Shown here one piece after another: positions 1 to 10,773 of a stretch of 64,000 bases of DNA. This DNA is from Saposhnikovia divaricata (Eukaryota > Streptophyta > Magnoliopsida > Apiales > Apiaceae). Below the pieces are notes generated by a model. The model searched no databases, was not told the origin of the DNA, and saw nothing but the letters and a program-made list of their open reading frames with translations. Made by a program: the position numbers and the translations under genes. Location: contig JAZHRN010000137.1 in the NCBI GenBank assembly GCA_036435485.1, positions 1,364,001 through 1,428,000 on the forward strand, given 5' to 3'. Each line of letters begins with the position of its first letter. Position 1 is the first letter of the stretch.

Positions 1-3000
1 TCTTGCGGGGTGTGGTACGTAGTATCGGCATGGGACCTAGCTGCTATATACATAAGTAGCAAGAGTGAGCTATAATAGCTCAGCAAGATCATACTGTAAC
101 TAAAATTTAAAATGTGAACAAGTATACATATATGTATATGCATATATAATAGCAGGTAACAATTAAAATCCTTAAGGAAGAATAGAGCTCTTATTTAATA
201 ATACATCATCCACTTACTATTATAAGAAAGAAATCTGAATTAATATAATATCAGTTTTTCTTCATCTGTAACCATAATTCCATCATCTCATATCATTATT
301 CTGTTTTCAGTATAGAAATCTGAAATAATATAATATCAGTTTTTCTTCATCTGTAATCATAATTTCATCATCTCATATCATTATTCTGTTTTCAGTATAG
401 AAATCTGAAATAATATAATATCAGTTTTTCTTCATCTGTAATCATAATTCCATCATCTCATATCATTATTCTGTTTTCAGTATAGAAATCTGAAAACCAT
501 TGTCTACACTTTCTTTTCAAAAACATTGGGGATATCTGCTGTCGCCTGATACGTTAGGACGATGATCAGTCGCCTAATCGTACCTGCTCTCTTTTTACTA
601 CCGGTAGAAGGAATGAAGATCATCCCTGGAGGAAGGCCACCTGCTAACATCCTCCCTTGGCATCTTCGTGCCGTAATAAAAATAATAAATGCTGGACTGT
701 GTCGCACACAGCCCTGACACAGCCACTTACGCAAGTCTGTTGCAATCCCCCTCTTTATCACATCATTATTCTCTTTTCAAAATATCATTTCCATTCTCGC
801 ACATTACTTCTATAAAATATATATATCATAATGCTTTGATTATGATTCAGACCTCTCTTTCATATTCAGAAATCAAATATACTTTTATATTTGTAAAATA
901 TTCCATCTATTTTAAGAGTAATGTATGATAATCAAATAATGTTTATTAAACCACTGATACTCAAAAAGAACATTTTTAATATAATATTATAACCATATAA
1001 CCCTCGATAACAACTGATACCATTCTCTCTTATTCTCATAATCATAAGGCATGTTCAATTCATGCATAATCATCTCTATACATATCCATCTCATACTCTT
1101 ATTCATATTCATATACATCTTATACTCATATCCATATTCATATACATCTTCGTATATCTTTCTTTTCAATATTAATACTCAAGGAAGACAATTTCTTCAC
1201 AATATAGTAATAATAGCATCACATATATATTCCACGAAATCAAGTTTCTTTGTGAAGATAAGTAGTTTTACAAATAGGGATAGAAGAAATTTTGCCTCGG
1301 TTTCGATATCCTGACGGTATGGCTCGTCCCTCTTCCGGAGTTTCTATAAACACAAAAGGACCGTCGTTAGAACCACATCTCTTACTCACTACACTCTTGT
1401 ATAACCTTACCTTTTGAAACTTTAATATATGTTTAACGTATTCTTATTACCCCAAAGGTTCAAGAACTTAACCATTTATAACCTAAGTCGAAGTTTCAGG
1501 GTTTTTCACCATTTCCCTTAACGACCACACTCGACTGTAGAATTTCTTATAATTTTTAAATTACGAATTTTAATGTAAGGTCAACTGGAAATAGTTCTTT
1601 GAACACACTACTATCATCTCCCAAAATTTCGTGACTTTTAACAATGTTAAAGTATGGTAATTGTAACCTCAAGTTTGATGCATTTACGGTTTCTCGGTTT
1701 CTGAACCGCTTTCACTAAAACTGACTTTCCTCCTAAACCGTTCATCAGATTTTAACGCACCTTATATCAAAACAATCTATGAACTAAGCTCTATCATTTC
1801 ATAGTTAAATAGGAACCTGGACAGTAGGGTACCATACGGATGCAGGGGGTCCAAAACAGGGCAATTTACATCCTAACGAAAATCGGGCATTATAACGGCT
1901 ATAATTTCGTACTTTCCATAAATCCAACCCCTCCAAATCAATTATCAAACACCATAATCATCACCTACACCATGTGGTATTCTTCACCAGCCATGGTTAC
2001 AAGTCCACAACACAAAATTTTCACATCAAAACAACCCACTTATAACACATACTCATTATAAACTTTACATTAGCAACACTTAACTACTACTCACTTCCAT
2101 ATCTACCATAAATACAAAAGGGCAAGCATGTTTATACCTTCTTGAAGCTTTATCAACACTTAATAATCCTTAGCTAGCCCTTAAACAACCTTACAATGGC
2201 TTGAATCAACTAAAAGAACCATGAAAATCAAGTTAGTTCTTAGAAAACTACTATTCATCACTATTCATCATCAACTTTGGAGATTTTATTACCTTGTTAG
2301 ATGATGTTGGTTGGCCTTGAAACTTTGTGAATCTCTCTTTCTATCCTCCAAGAAGCTCCATGAATTATCTCTTGATTTTATGTTAAAGCTAGCTAGGGTT
2401 TTGATTTTTGATTTTTTTCTTTTTTTCTTGTTTTCTAGGAAATGGCCGAATGGAAATGAAGGGGAAAGGGAGAGATTTTTGTTGCTTTTCTTGATCTTAT
2501 CTCAACTTCTCTTCATCTCTTGAATAATCTAGAGTTTAGTGGATAATTCCCTTGGTTAAAGACTAAATTACCCTTAAATCTAGTTAGTGGAAAGTGATGT
2601 AATGTAGGTGACCTCATAATCCCTTTTTCTTGGTTTTCTTTTCTAAGTTAAATCCTAGGAATCTTAGTATATGATAATGGAATAAGTATCCTTGTTATAT
2701 TATTAATCTTGATTGTTTGGTTTCCATACTCGTCTAATTGTAATTCGTTTCGAGTAAACCTCATTATCTCAGGGGTTTTTGAAATCATTTAACAATCCAA
2801 ATTCCATTGGTATTCTCTTAACTTAATAATCCCCTGGCTCAAATCTAAATTCACTAATCCCTCAATATATAATTCTTATAATATTTCCATGCTCCTAAAT
2901 GTCCAATAGAAGCTTATTCGAAATCAAAATCCTCAAAATCCATGCTTCAGGAATTTCTGAAATCTAACGTCATTTCGAGTCACTTATTTCCATTGTACAA

Positions 3001-3128
3001 TACTAATCTGGTTTCTGTTTATTCATTTTATGTTTCCATTATAGGGTACCTATATACCATTTCTCTAAATCCTCGAAATTTACTATTCATGTGACCACTG
3101 TAGCATTACTGAAGTTAGGGTTATTACA
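1..3128 (-). mobile_element. Partial LTR of a Ty3/gypsy element (Tekay/Del-like), minus strand
   Basis: No gene is visible here. Read on the minus strand, the segment starts at 3128 with TGTAATAACCC, a start typical of Tekay/Del LTRs. It continues with a long AT-rich U3-like stretch and a pyrimidine- and AAACCCTAG-rich part at about 2350-2530 that looks like an R/U5 region. Its edge falls exactly where the copia 5' LTR begins to match its partner (3129), and the five bases agtat at 3129-3133 would be the target duplication. I infer an LTR, or an element ending in one, inserted into the copia LTR. Its other end lies left of the window. The family name is tentative. Confidence 0.5.
230..494. 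repeat. Tandem repeat, period 85 bp, about 3.1 copies
   Basis: The word gaaatctgaa recurs at 230, 315, 400 and 485, and the sequence between is nearly identical in each unit. It lies in the presumed gypsy LTR and looks like local duplication of LTR sequence. No coding potential is seen in it. Confidence 0.9.
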
Positions 3129-3973
3129 AGTATACTTTGTGTATATTGAACAGGATCAAATTTAGAATTGTTCCCTAATACTGATTAAGAAGGTGAACTA
3201 AGATTCTATGTTATTATTAATGCTTAGGTTCTTAATCCGGAAATAATAATTGACACGTATATATTATTTACATGCTTTGATTTATATATGAAATAATTCT
3301 TTTGATTTATTTCATTATATTTTGGGTGATGAAATAATATATATGGTGGGATATTATTTATTGAAGGAATCCATGTCCTGATAATATTCGGGTTAATGAT
3401 GTCCCCTTGAAAGCTCAAAAAGATTTAATTATGTGAAACCCTGCAGGTGGATTTATTCCGGCATAATTAAATAAAGGTTGAGTGGATAATCAAGGATAAA
3501 AGATATTAATTAAATGAATTATCAGTAATTTATTTAATTAATGGACATGCGATATTTTAAACATGGGGAATTTAATAAGCAAATAATATTGGAACCGAAT
3601 TAATTAATTAAATTACGGTATTAGGAAAGGTAGTGCAAATATTAATTTTTTAGTGGATTGAATTAATATTTAATTACATTGGGCTAGGCTCAAGATGTAA
3701 TTAGAAGGCCCAACCTAATTATCCATGATCCCTATTGTAGCCTATATATATTCATATTCTCTTCTTGCTGGGGGCTGGTCGAAAAAAATTGGTAGCCACC
3801 CAGGAGCAAGAAGAGAGGTTAACTTGAGAAGACGAAGGCCACACTTCGCTCAAGGGAATTTGGGAATACAATAGAAGAACGTGGAATCAACCGTTAACAA
3901 GGTGATTTTTCTATTCGTACTCGTTAATTTATTGTATCAAAATTCGCAGTGCCAAGATCTGATTGTCCCAACA
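3129..3973 (+). repeat. 5' LTR of copia-A, first 262 bp missing
   Basis: It matches 9929-10773 at a constant offset of 6800 bp. A TATA-like cctatatatatt at 3741-3752 is followed by a purine-rich R region and the terminal CCAACA. The missing 262 bp would correspond to 9667-9928 and should lie beyond the inserted gypsy LTR to the left. Confidence 0.92.
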
Positions 3974-3975
3974 AT

Positions 3976-3988
3976 TGGTATCAGAGCC
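3976..3988 (+). other. Primer binding site of copia-A
   Basis: TGGTATCAGAGCC lies two bases after the LTR end. It is the usual plant copia primer site complementary to the 3' end of initiator tRNA-Met. Confidence 0.93.
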
Positions 3989-4457
3989 TGGTTCATTGGT
4001 TCTGCAAATTTTGATACGATGTCCATGTCGTAATTATATATGCATGTGTATAATGGTGTGCTTGGATAATAATCTTTTGCAGGTTGTTTAGTATCCACTA
4101 TTATGGCCATGTAATTTTAATTATGTGTTTGGATCCCACGTGGTTTAATCGTGGTTATTTTGTTTGGTTTCCACGTGGTTTATCGTGGTTGTAAAACACG
4201 AGGGTTGATCGTGTTTGAATAGATTTTGCAAAATTAGTTTTGTATTAGATCTACTTTTTTGTAATTGTTTGTTGGATTTTATTAAGATCCGGGTATTTTG
4301 TAACAATTATGTTCGATCGGAAATCAAATCGGAGAAACAAAATTGTCCGCTGCGTAGTTGATTGTGGCTGCTGGTTTCGTTTAAGTCTGAAGAAACAGAT
4401 CTGGAGCAACAGGCATCAGAAGAAGCAGGCGCGCGCCTGGAATTCTGGAAACAGTGA

Positions 4458-4605
4458 GTAACGCAGGTCTGTCCTGCGTTACAATAGGTACCAGGGGTGT
4501 AACGCATGTTGCACATGCGCAACAGGGCTTCCAGGACCTGTAACGCATGTGCGTCATGCGCGACAAGACTTTCCAGGGCTGTAACGCAGGCTATGGATGC
4601 GCAAC
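4458..4605 (+). repeat. Hairpin array in the copia-A leader
   Basis: Four diverged units of about 40-50 bp each begin GTAACGCA and can fold on themselves. The first has perfect 10-base arms (gtaacgcagg and cctgcgttac) around a 5-base loop. The second has 7-base arms around tgc, the third has 6-base arms, and the fourth is imperfect. They lie in the untranslated leader between primer site and gag, where RNA packaging or dimerisation signals would be expected. Function is not known. Confidence 0.75.
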
Positions 4606-5055
4606 AGCAAGGTTTTGGCAGAAAAATGATTTTTTCAGCAGAACAGGGCTGGAAATTTATTTTTTTTCAAGGGGCCATAATAGTGGATTTAAATTATATT
4701 TTTTAATTTTAATTCCGCTATTTAATTTTTTAATTATTGCTTTAAATAATTATTATGTGTGTTGTTAATTATGTGTGTAATTTTAATTGCATGTTTAACA
4801 TAATTAGGACGACATGGACATTAATTTTATTTATTGCTTTAATTTTATGATGCATGCTGCTGTGTTATGTGTTCTTTGTATTGTTATTTTTATAACATGT
4901 AGACCTCGAAAAAATAACATAGGGCGATGCATCTAGATAAAATTCCTCAATTTTAAATAAAAATTCTAAGTGGGTGAGGGAATTAATTAGGAATTAAATC
5001 CCATGGTCTCCATTATTGTTTGTATGTAATTTAACACCGAGACGAATATAAATTA

Positions 5056-5522
5056 TATACATGCCACCCATCGTGGCGTATGATTTATGGTGTCAGGTAG
5101 TGTTATGGATATTACTAGAACAAACTTCATAAATTAATTACGAATATTGAAAGGTATACATGCCACCCATCGTGGCGTACCAAGTTTCATAGAATTCGAT
5201 TAATTAGAATGGTACCACTGATTGAATATAGATTTTCAATATTGAGAGAAAGGATGATTCTGTCTAGAAAGGGGTCTTAAGTGATGCCTCTTGACAATGC
5301 TCCCCCCGATCTGGTAATTATCCTATTATCGATTATTGATTTGAAATATTTAATGGTGGTATCCAGTCTTTTTATTAATTTAAGATTTAATAATGGTATA
5401 CACTTAGCTATGAAAAATAATATATAGTCCACCCTAACGTGGCGTATTATTTAGTAATAGGACCGAAGTAATATTTAAACGAATTTAAGTGGTATATATG
5501 TCATCCATCGTGGCGTACCAGA
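5056..5522 (+). repeat. Four dispersed copies of a CGTGGCGTA motif in the copia-A leader
   Basis: Copies of an imperfect 22-base motif, consensus atgccacccatcgtggcgta, sit at about 5061, 5159, 5428 and 5499, each preceded by a tata-rich string. All lie within 600 bp upstream of the gag start. They are separated by unrelated sequence, so this is not a simple tandem array. Confidence 0.75.
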
Positions 5523-5647
5523 TACTTATGGTGTTTAAATATTAGTGCATTAATTTTAATTAATTGTTAGAGGAAACCAATAGGATTTAAGATTTATGCA
5601 ACTATCTGATTATGTGTTACATGTATGATTCTCAGGATTAGATCACT

Positions 5648-8600
5648 ATGGGCTTTAATCCACTATTCACCATACTTAAGGATAACAAACTTACTGGACC
5701 GAACTATATTGAATGGAAACGTAATTTGGACATAGTGTTGACTGCTGAGGAGTACAAATTTTGTACTTATGAACCCAAGCCAGACCAGCCTGCTGAAGAT
5801 GCTCCTGAAAGTGAGAAGGAGTATTATAAGCGGTGGATTAAGGCTGATGAGATGTCGCGATGTTACATTCTGGCAGCAATGTCGGGTGTTTTGCAGCATC
5901 AGCATCAGCATCAGGCTATGCCCACTGCTTCAGATATGCTCTTTAATCTCAAGGAACTTTTTGGAGAACAGAATAGGGCTGCTAGGCAAGTAGCAATGAA
6001 GGCTTTAATGAACACTCAGATGGTTGAAGGAACACCTGTAAGGGATCATGTTCTCAGAATGATGTCTCATCTGAATGAGATGGAGATCCTTGGTGCTGAT
6101 ATTGATGGGGAAACCCAGATCGATATCATCCTTATGAGCTTGCCCAAAAGTTTTGAGCAGTTCCGCTTGAATTACACCATGAACAAAAGGATGTATAGTC
6201 TCGCGGAACTTCTGACAGAACTTCAGGCAGCTGAAGGACTCTTTAAGCAGAATGTTCAAGTGAATTTGGCCGAGAAAGCTTCTTCATCTAAACCGAAAGG
6301 TAAGAAGAAGAAAAAGACTCAGACACAGAAAGCTGGAAAGATTACTAATGCAATGGGAGTTCAAGGTGGTGTGAAAAAGCCTAAGGGCAAGTGCTTCAGG
6401 TGCAAGCAGTCAGGTCACTGGAAACAGGATTGTCCTCTTCCTAAGAAGACAAACAATACTGGTATGTCTCTTTCTCTAGTTACAGAAACATATATAGCGG
6501 CTATATCTACGAGCACTTGGTGTGTAGATACAGGAGCCACTGACCATGTTTGTAACTCTATGCAGGGGTTCCAGCAATCCAGAATGCTTAGAGATGGCGA
6601 GATATATGTGTTCATGGGAGATGCTACGAAAGTAGCAGTAGTTGCAGTTGGAATAATTACATTGTCTTTTGGTGATGATAGGATTTTGGTTTTGAACAAT
6701 TGTCTTTATGTACCTTCGTTTAGAAGAAATTTGATTTCGGTTTCTAAACTTGCTATGGATGGTTATAATGTTTGTTTGGATCGTAATGTTTCTATTATGA
6801 TGAATAAACGAGTTATATGTTCTGGTACATTGCAAGACAATTTATATATTATTAATCCTATCCAACCAATGCTGCAACATAAGGAAACTAATAACATTCT
6901 TTCTAGCTCAAATAAAAGAAAGAAACCTTCTGAATTGAACCAAACATATCTTTGGCACTTAAGATTAGGTCATATTAACTTGAGGAGGATTCAAAGACTG
7001 GTAGTAGATGGGCCATTAGGCTCGTTGGCAGTGGAGCCATTTCCAGTTTGTGAATCCTGCTTGGAAGGTAAGATGACTAATAGGCCTTTTAAAGCAAAGG
7101 GGAATAGAGCTAAAGAAGTGTTAGAATTGGTTCATACTGATTTATGTGGACCTATGAGTATCCAAGCAAGAGGAGGTTATGAGTATTTTGTCACTTTCAT
7201 TGACGATTATTCTAGATATGGGTACATTTATTTGTTGCGCCGTAAGTCCGAGTGCTTTGAAAAATTCAAAGAGTACAAAGCAAGTGCGGAGAAGCGACAT
7301 CTTGGAAAATGTATCAAGTCACTACGATCGGATCGTGGTGGCGAATACTTGCTTGGAGAATTTAGGGAATATTTATCAGAAAATGGGATTGCATCCCAGT
7401 TGTCTGCACCTGGCACACCTCAGCAGAATGGTGTAGCAGAGAGAAGGAATCGGACTCTTTTAGAGAGTGTTAGATCGATGATGAGTTATTCAGATTTACC
7501 CAAGTCGTTCTGGGGATATGCTATAGAAATAGCGGCTTACCTTCTGAACTTGGTACCTTCTAAGTCGGTTCCCAAGACTCCAATAGAATTGTGGACTGGT
7601 AGCAAACCAAGTCTAAGACATATTCGGATTTGGGGTTGTCCAGCACATGTGCTGAACAAGAACGCGACTAAGTTAGAATCTCGTACAGAAGTAAGGCTGT
7701 TTGTAGGCTATCCCATGGGAACGAAAGGTTATTCATTTTATAGTCCTAGGGATCGAGATATCATTGTTAGCACCAATGCTAGATTCTTAGAAGAAGACTA
7801 TATAATGAAACACAAACCCATGAGTAGTATCGTTTTAGAGGAACTAGTGGGAGGGACAGATAATCCCCAAGTGCCAATAGTACAAGTAGATCAACCACAA
7901 GAAAATGCACAACCTGTCACTAATACCACACCGGTGCTTCGTCGTAGTGGGAGGGTTGTTCAACAACCTGATCGATTCATGTTTTTGGGAGAGTCCTCGG
8001 ACTTGGTCTCTGGTGAACATGATGAGGATCCCAGGACATACGAACAAGCAATTCTAGATAAAGATGCAGATCTTTGGCAAAAGGCAATGGAATCTGAGAT
8101 GGAATCTATGTATTCTAATCAAGTTTGGGAGCTCGTGGAACCACCCAAAGGTGTAAAACCCATTGGATGTATGTGGATCTACAAGAAGAAAAGAGGATCT
8201 GACAAAAAGGTGAAAGCCTGGAAAGCACGACTTGTTGCGAAAGGGTATACTCAGAAAGAAGGGATCGATTATGAGGAAACCTTTTCGCCGGTTGTTATGC
8301 TTAAGTCGATCCGGATTCTTTTATCTATAGCAGCTCATCTCGATTATGAGATTTGGCAAATGGATGTCAAGACAGCTTTCCTTAATGGAAGTCTTGAGGA
8401 AACCATCTATATGCAACAACCAAAAGGATTCATTAAGGAAGGCCAAGAGCATCTTGTTTGTAAGCTTAAGAGGTCTATTTATGGACTAAAACAAGCTTCT
8501 AGGGACTGGAATATTCGTTTTGATCAGGCAGTCCAGTCATATGGATTTGATCAAAGTCCAAGCGAATCATGTGTGTATAAGAGAAGTGAGGGTAATGCAG

Positions 8601-9598
8601 TGGTTTTTCTAGTACTGTATGTAGATGACATTTTACTCATTGGAAACAATGTTAAGATGTTGTCATCAATAAAGGCATGGTTGTTCAAACAATTTGAAAT
8701 GAAGGACTTAGGTGAAGCGGCATACATCCTTGGGATCAAAGTAATAAGGGATCGCAAGAAAAGGATGTTGGCTTTATCTCAAGAGCCCTACATTGATGAA
8801 GTATTAGCTCGTTTTAACATGCAGAACTCTAAGAAAGGTTTTCTACCTTTTAAGCATGGAGTGGCTCTATCCAAGGAGCAGTGTCCTTCGACACCTAAGG
8901 ATATAGAGAGCATGAAAGCAGTTCCTTATGCTTCGGCATGTGGAAGCTTAATGTATGCTATGTTATGTACGAGGCCTGACATCTGCTTTGCTGTAGGCAT
9001 GATTAGTAGATATCAGTCGAACCCAGGTCAGGAACATTGGAGTGCAGTAAAAACTATACTCAAGTACCTGAGAAGGACTATGGAGTATATGTTAATTTAC
9101 AAGGCCTCAGATCTGTTTCCTTTGGGATATACTGATTCAGATTTCCAATCAGATAGGGATAAGAGGAAATCGACCTCGGGATATGTTTTTACTTTGGGAG
9201 GTGGAGCCGTTATATGGAGGAGTGTAAAGCAGAAATGCATTGCAGACTCTACCATGGAAGCCGAGTACGTGGCGGCCTCTGAGGCTGCAAAGGAGGCTGT
9301 ATGGTTCAGAAACTTCCTTTTGGACTTGGATGTGGTACCTAATTTGCCTAGGAGCTTGACAGTGTATTGTGATAACACTGGTGCTGTGGCAAATTCGAAG
9401 GAACCGCGAGATCACAAGGCAGCTAAACATATTGAACGTAAGTATCATCTCATACGAGGAATCGTAAAGCGAGGAGATATAGTTGTGGCTCACATATCAT
9501 CAGAAGACAACCGGGCAGATCCTTTCACAAAGAGCCTGCCAGCCAAAGTTTTTGACAGGCATGTGGAAGCGATAGGAGTTAGATGGATGGACACATAG
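5648..9598 (+). CDS. Copia gag-pol polyprotein, intact (1316 aa)
   Basis: A single uninterrupted frame has the domains of an autonomous copia element in the usual order. The gag core is residues 1-210, followed by a lysine-rich stretch and a CCHC zinc knuckle starting near Cys249. The aspartic protease has its D-T-G-A active site at about Asp294. The GAG-pre-integrase motif WHLRLGH is near 436. The integrase core has Asp498, Asp562 and Glu598, the last two with the expected 35-residue spacing. Reverse transcriptase has YVDD at about 991-994. RNase H is at the C-terminus (GYTDSDF motif), ending about 70 bp before the polypurine tract. The first ATG after the leader starts the gag homology. Integrase before RT defines copia. 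No stop or frameshift was found, so activity is possible, though some catalytic residues were not checked. Confidence 0.95.
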   Translation: MGFNPLFTILKDNKLTGPNYIEWKRNLDIVLTAEEYKFCTYEPKPDQPAEDAPESEKEYYKRWIKADEMSRCYILAAMSGVLQHQHQHQAMPTASDMLFNLKELFGEQNRAARQVAMKALMNTQMVEGTPVRDHVLRMMSHLNEMEILGADIDGETQIDIILMSLPKSFEQFRLNYTMNKRMYSLAELLTELQAAEGLFKQNVQVNLAEKASSSKPKGKKKKKTQTQKAGKITNAMGVQGGVKKPKGKCFRCKQSGHWKQDCPLPKKTNNTGMSLSLVTETYIAAISTSTWCVDTGATDHVCNSMQGFQQSRMLRDGEIYVFMGDATKVAVVAVGIITLSFGDDRILVLNNCLYVPSFRRNLISVSKLAMDGYNVCLDRNVSIMMNKRVICSGTLQDNLYIINPIQPMLQHKETNNILSSSNKRKKPSELNQTYLWHLRLGHINLRRIQRLVVDGPLGSLAVEPFPVCESCLEGKMTNRPFKAKGNRAKEVLELVHTDLCGPMSIQARGGYEYFVTFIDDYSRYGYIYLLRRKSECFEKFKEYKASAEKRHLGKCIKSLRSDRGGEYLLGEFREYLSENGIASQLSAPGTPQQNGVAERRNRTLLESVRSMMSYSDLPKSFWGYAIEIAAYLLNLVPSKSVPKTPIELWTGSKPSLRHIRIWGCPAHVLNKNATKLESRTEVRLFVGYPMGTKGYSFYSPRDRDIIVSTNARFLEEDYIMKHKPMSSIVLEELVGGTDNPQVPIVQVDQPQENAQPVTNTTPVLRRSGRVVQQPDRFMFLGESSDLVSGEHDEDPRTYEQAILDKDADLWQKAMESEMESMYSNQVWELVEPPKGVKPIGCMWIYKKKRGSDKKVKAWKARLVAKGYTQKEGIDYEETFSPVVMLKSIRILLSIAAHLDYEIWQMDVKTAFLNGSLEETIYMQQPKGFIKEGQEHLVCKLKRSIYGLKQASRDWNIRFDQAVQSYGFDQSPSESCVYKRSEGNAVVFLVLYVDDILLIGNNVKMLSSIKAWLFKQFEMKDLGEAAYILGIKVIRDRKKRMLALSQEPYIDEVLARFNMQNSKKGFLPFKHGVALSKEQCPSTPKDIESMKAVPYASACGSLMYAMLCTRPDICFAVGMISRYQSNPGQEHWSAVKTILKYLRRTMEYMLIYKASDLFPLGYTDSDFQSDRDKRKSTSGYVFTLGGGAVIWRSVKQKCIADSTMEAEYVAASEAAKEAVWFRNFLLDLDVVPNLPRSLTVYCDNTGAVANSKEPRDHKAAKHIERKYHLIRGIVKRGDIVVAHISSEDNRADPFTKSLPAKVFDRHVEAIGVRWMDT

Positions 9599-9655
9599 TT
9601 TTTTGTAATAGTGGATTAAATAAACACTGATATACTCATAAAATATTTTGAGTAT

Positions 9656-9666
9656 AAGTGGGAGAT
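9656..9666 (+). other. Polypurine tract of copia-A
   Basis: AAGTGGGAGAT directly precedes the TGTTGG that opens the 3' LTR. This is the position and composition of a plus-strand primer. Confidence 0.85.
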
Positions 9667-10773
9667 TGTTGGTGTATACTGAAAATATTTATTTGAAGTA
9701 TTTACATTTATTTCTGGCCGGTTTAATTGAGAATCATTTAAATGTTTACATGTTGTCTAAATATTATATATTGTGAATAATCTAGTATCAAATGGGATAC
9801 AGAATATTAGATTATTAAATACGGTTTATATAATATAATAAGGTTCACAGCACAGGTGGAGTTAGACAATCCACTGGAATGGCTGTAGTATTATTTAGAT
9901 TAGTTTATATTGACTAATAAATAATACTAGTATACTTTGTGTATATTGAACAGGATCAAATTTAGAATTGTTCCCTAATACTGATTAAGAAGGTGAACTA
10001 AGATTCTATGTTATTATTAATGCTTAGGTTCTTAATCCGGAAATAATAATTGACACGTATATATTATTTACATGCTTTGATTTATATATGAAATAATTCT
10101 TTTGATTTATTTCATTATATTTTGGGTGATGAAATAATATATATGGTGGGATATTATTTATTGAAGGAATCCATGTCCTGATAATATTCGGGTTAATGAT
10201 GTCCCCTTGAAAGCTCAAAAAGATTTAATTATGTGAAACCCTGCAGGTGGATTTATTCCAGCATAATTAAATAAAGGTTGAGTGGATAATCAAGGATAAA
10301 AGATATTAATTAAATGAATTATCAGTAATTTATTTAATTAATGGACATGCGATATTTTAAACATGGGGAATTTAATAAGCAAATAATATTGGAACCGAAT
10401 TAATTAATTAAATTACGGTATTAGGAAAGGTAGTGCAAATATTAATTCTTTAGTGGATTGAATTAATATTTAATTACATTGGGCTAGGCTCAAGATGTAA
10501 TTAGAAGGCCCAACCTAATTATCCATGATCCCTATTGTAGCCTATATATATTCATATTCTCTTCTTGCTGGGGGCTGGTCGAAAAAAATTGGTAGCCACC
10601 CAGGAGCAAGAAGAGAGGTTAACTTGAGAAGACGAAGGCCACACTTCGCTCAAGGGAATTTGGGAATACAATAGAAGAGCGTGGAATCAACTGTTAACAA
10701 GGTGATTTTTCTATTCGTACTCGTTAATTTATTGTATCAAAATTCGCAGTGCCAAGATATGATTGTCCCAACA
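9667..10773 (+). repeat. 3' LTR of copia-A (1107 bp)
   Basis: It opens TGTTGGTGTATAC, closes CCAACA, and its last 845 bp match the 5' LTR. The TATA-like box is at 10541-10552. The following base 10774 starts Athila gag-like sequence (Gln/Asn/Tyr-rich), fixing the right end of the insertion. Confidence 0.94.

Larger units (their letters stand above)
3129..10773 (+). mobile_element. Ty1/copia LTR retrotransposon (copia-A), nearly complete, young
   Basis: The order is 5' LTR, tRNA-Met-type primer site, 1.66 kb leader, one open polyprotein, polypurine tract, 3' LTR. The full LTR is 1107 bp (9667-10773) and runs TGTTGG...CCAACA. The left copy shows only its last 845 bp because another LTR cuts it. 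The two LTRs differ at 5 of 845 aligned bases (3460, 3648, 3879, 3892, 3959), with no indel. That is about 0.6% and indicates recent insertion. To the right the sequence becomes Athila gag at once, so copia-A is inserted in that element. With an open polyprotein and a retained LTR TATA box it may still supply active proteins. Confidence 0.93.

Noticed and set aside
230..494. Possible CRISPR-like array
   Set aside because: Units are contiguous 85-bp copies without distinct spacers, in a plant genome; plain tandem repeat.
504..761. 85-codon minus-strand open frame
   Set aside because: It lies in presumed LTR sequence, shows no recognisable domain, and no splice or promoter context supports it.
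2311..2523. 70-codon plus-strand frame rich in Phe/Leu
   Set aside because: Low-complexity translation of a T-rich LTR stretch.
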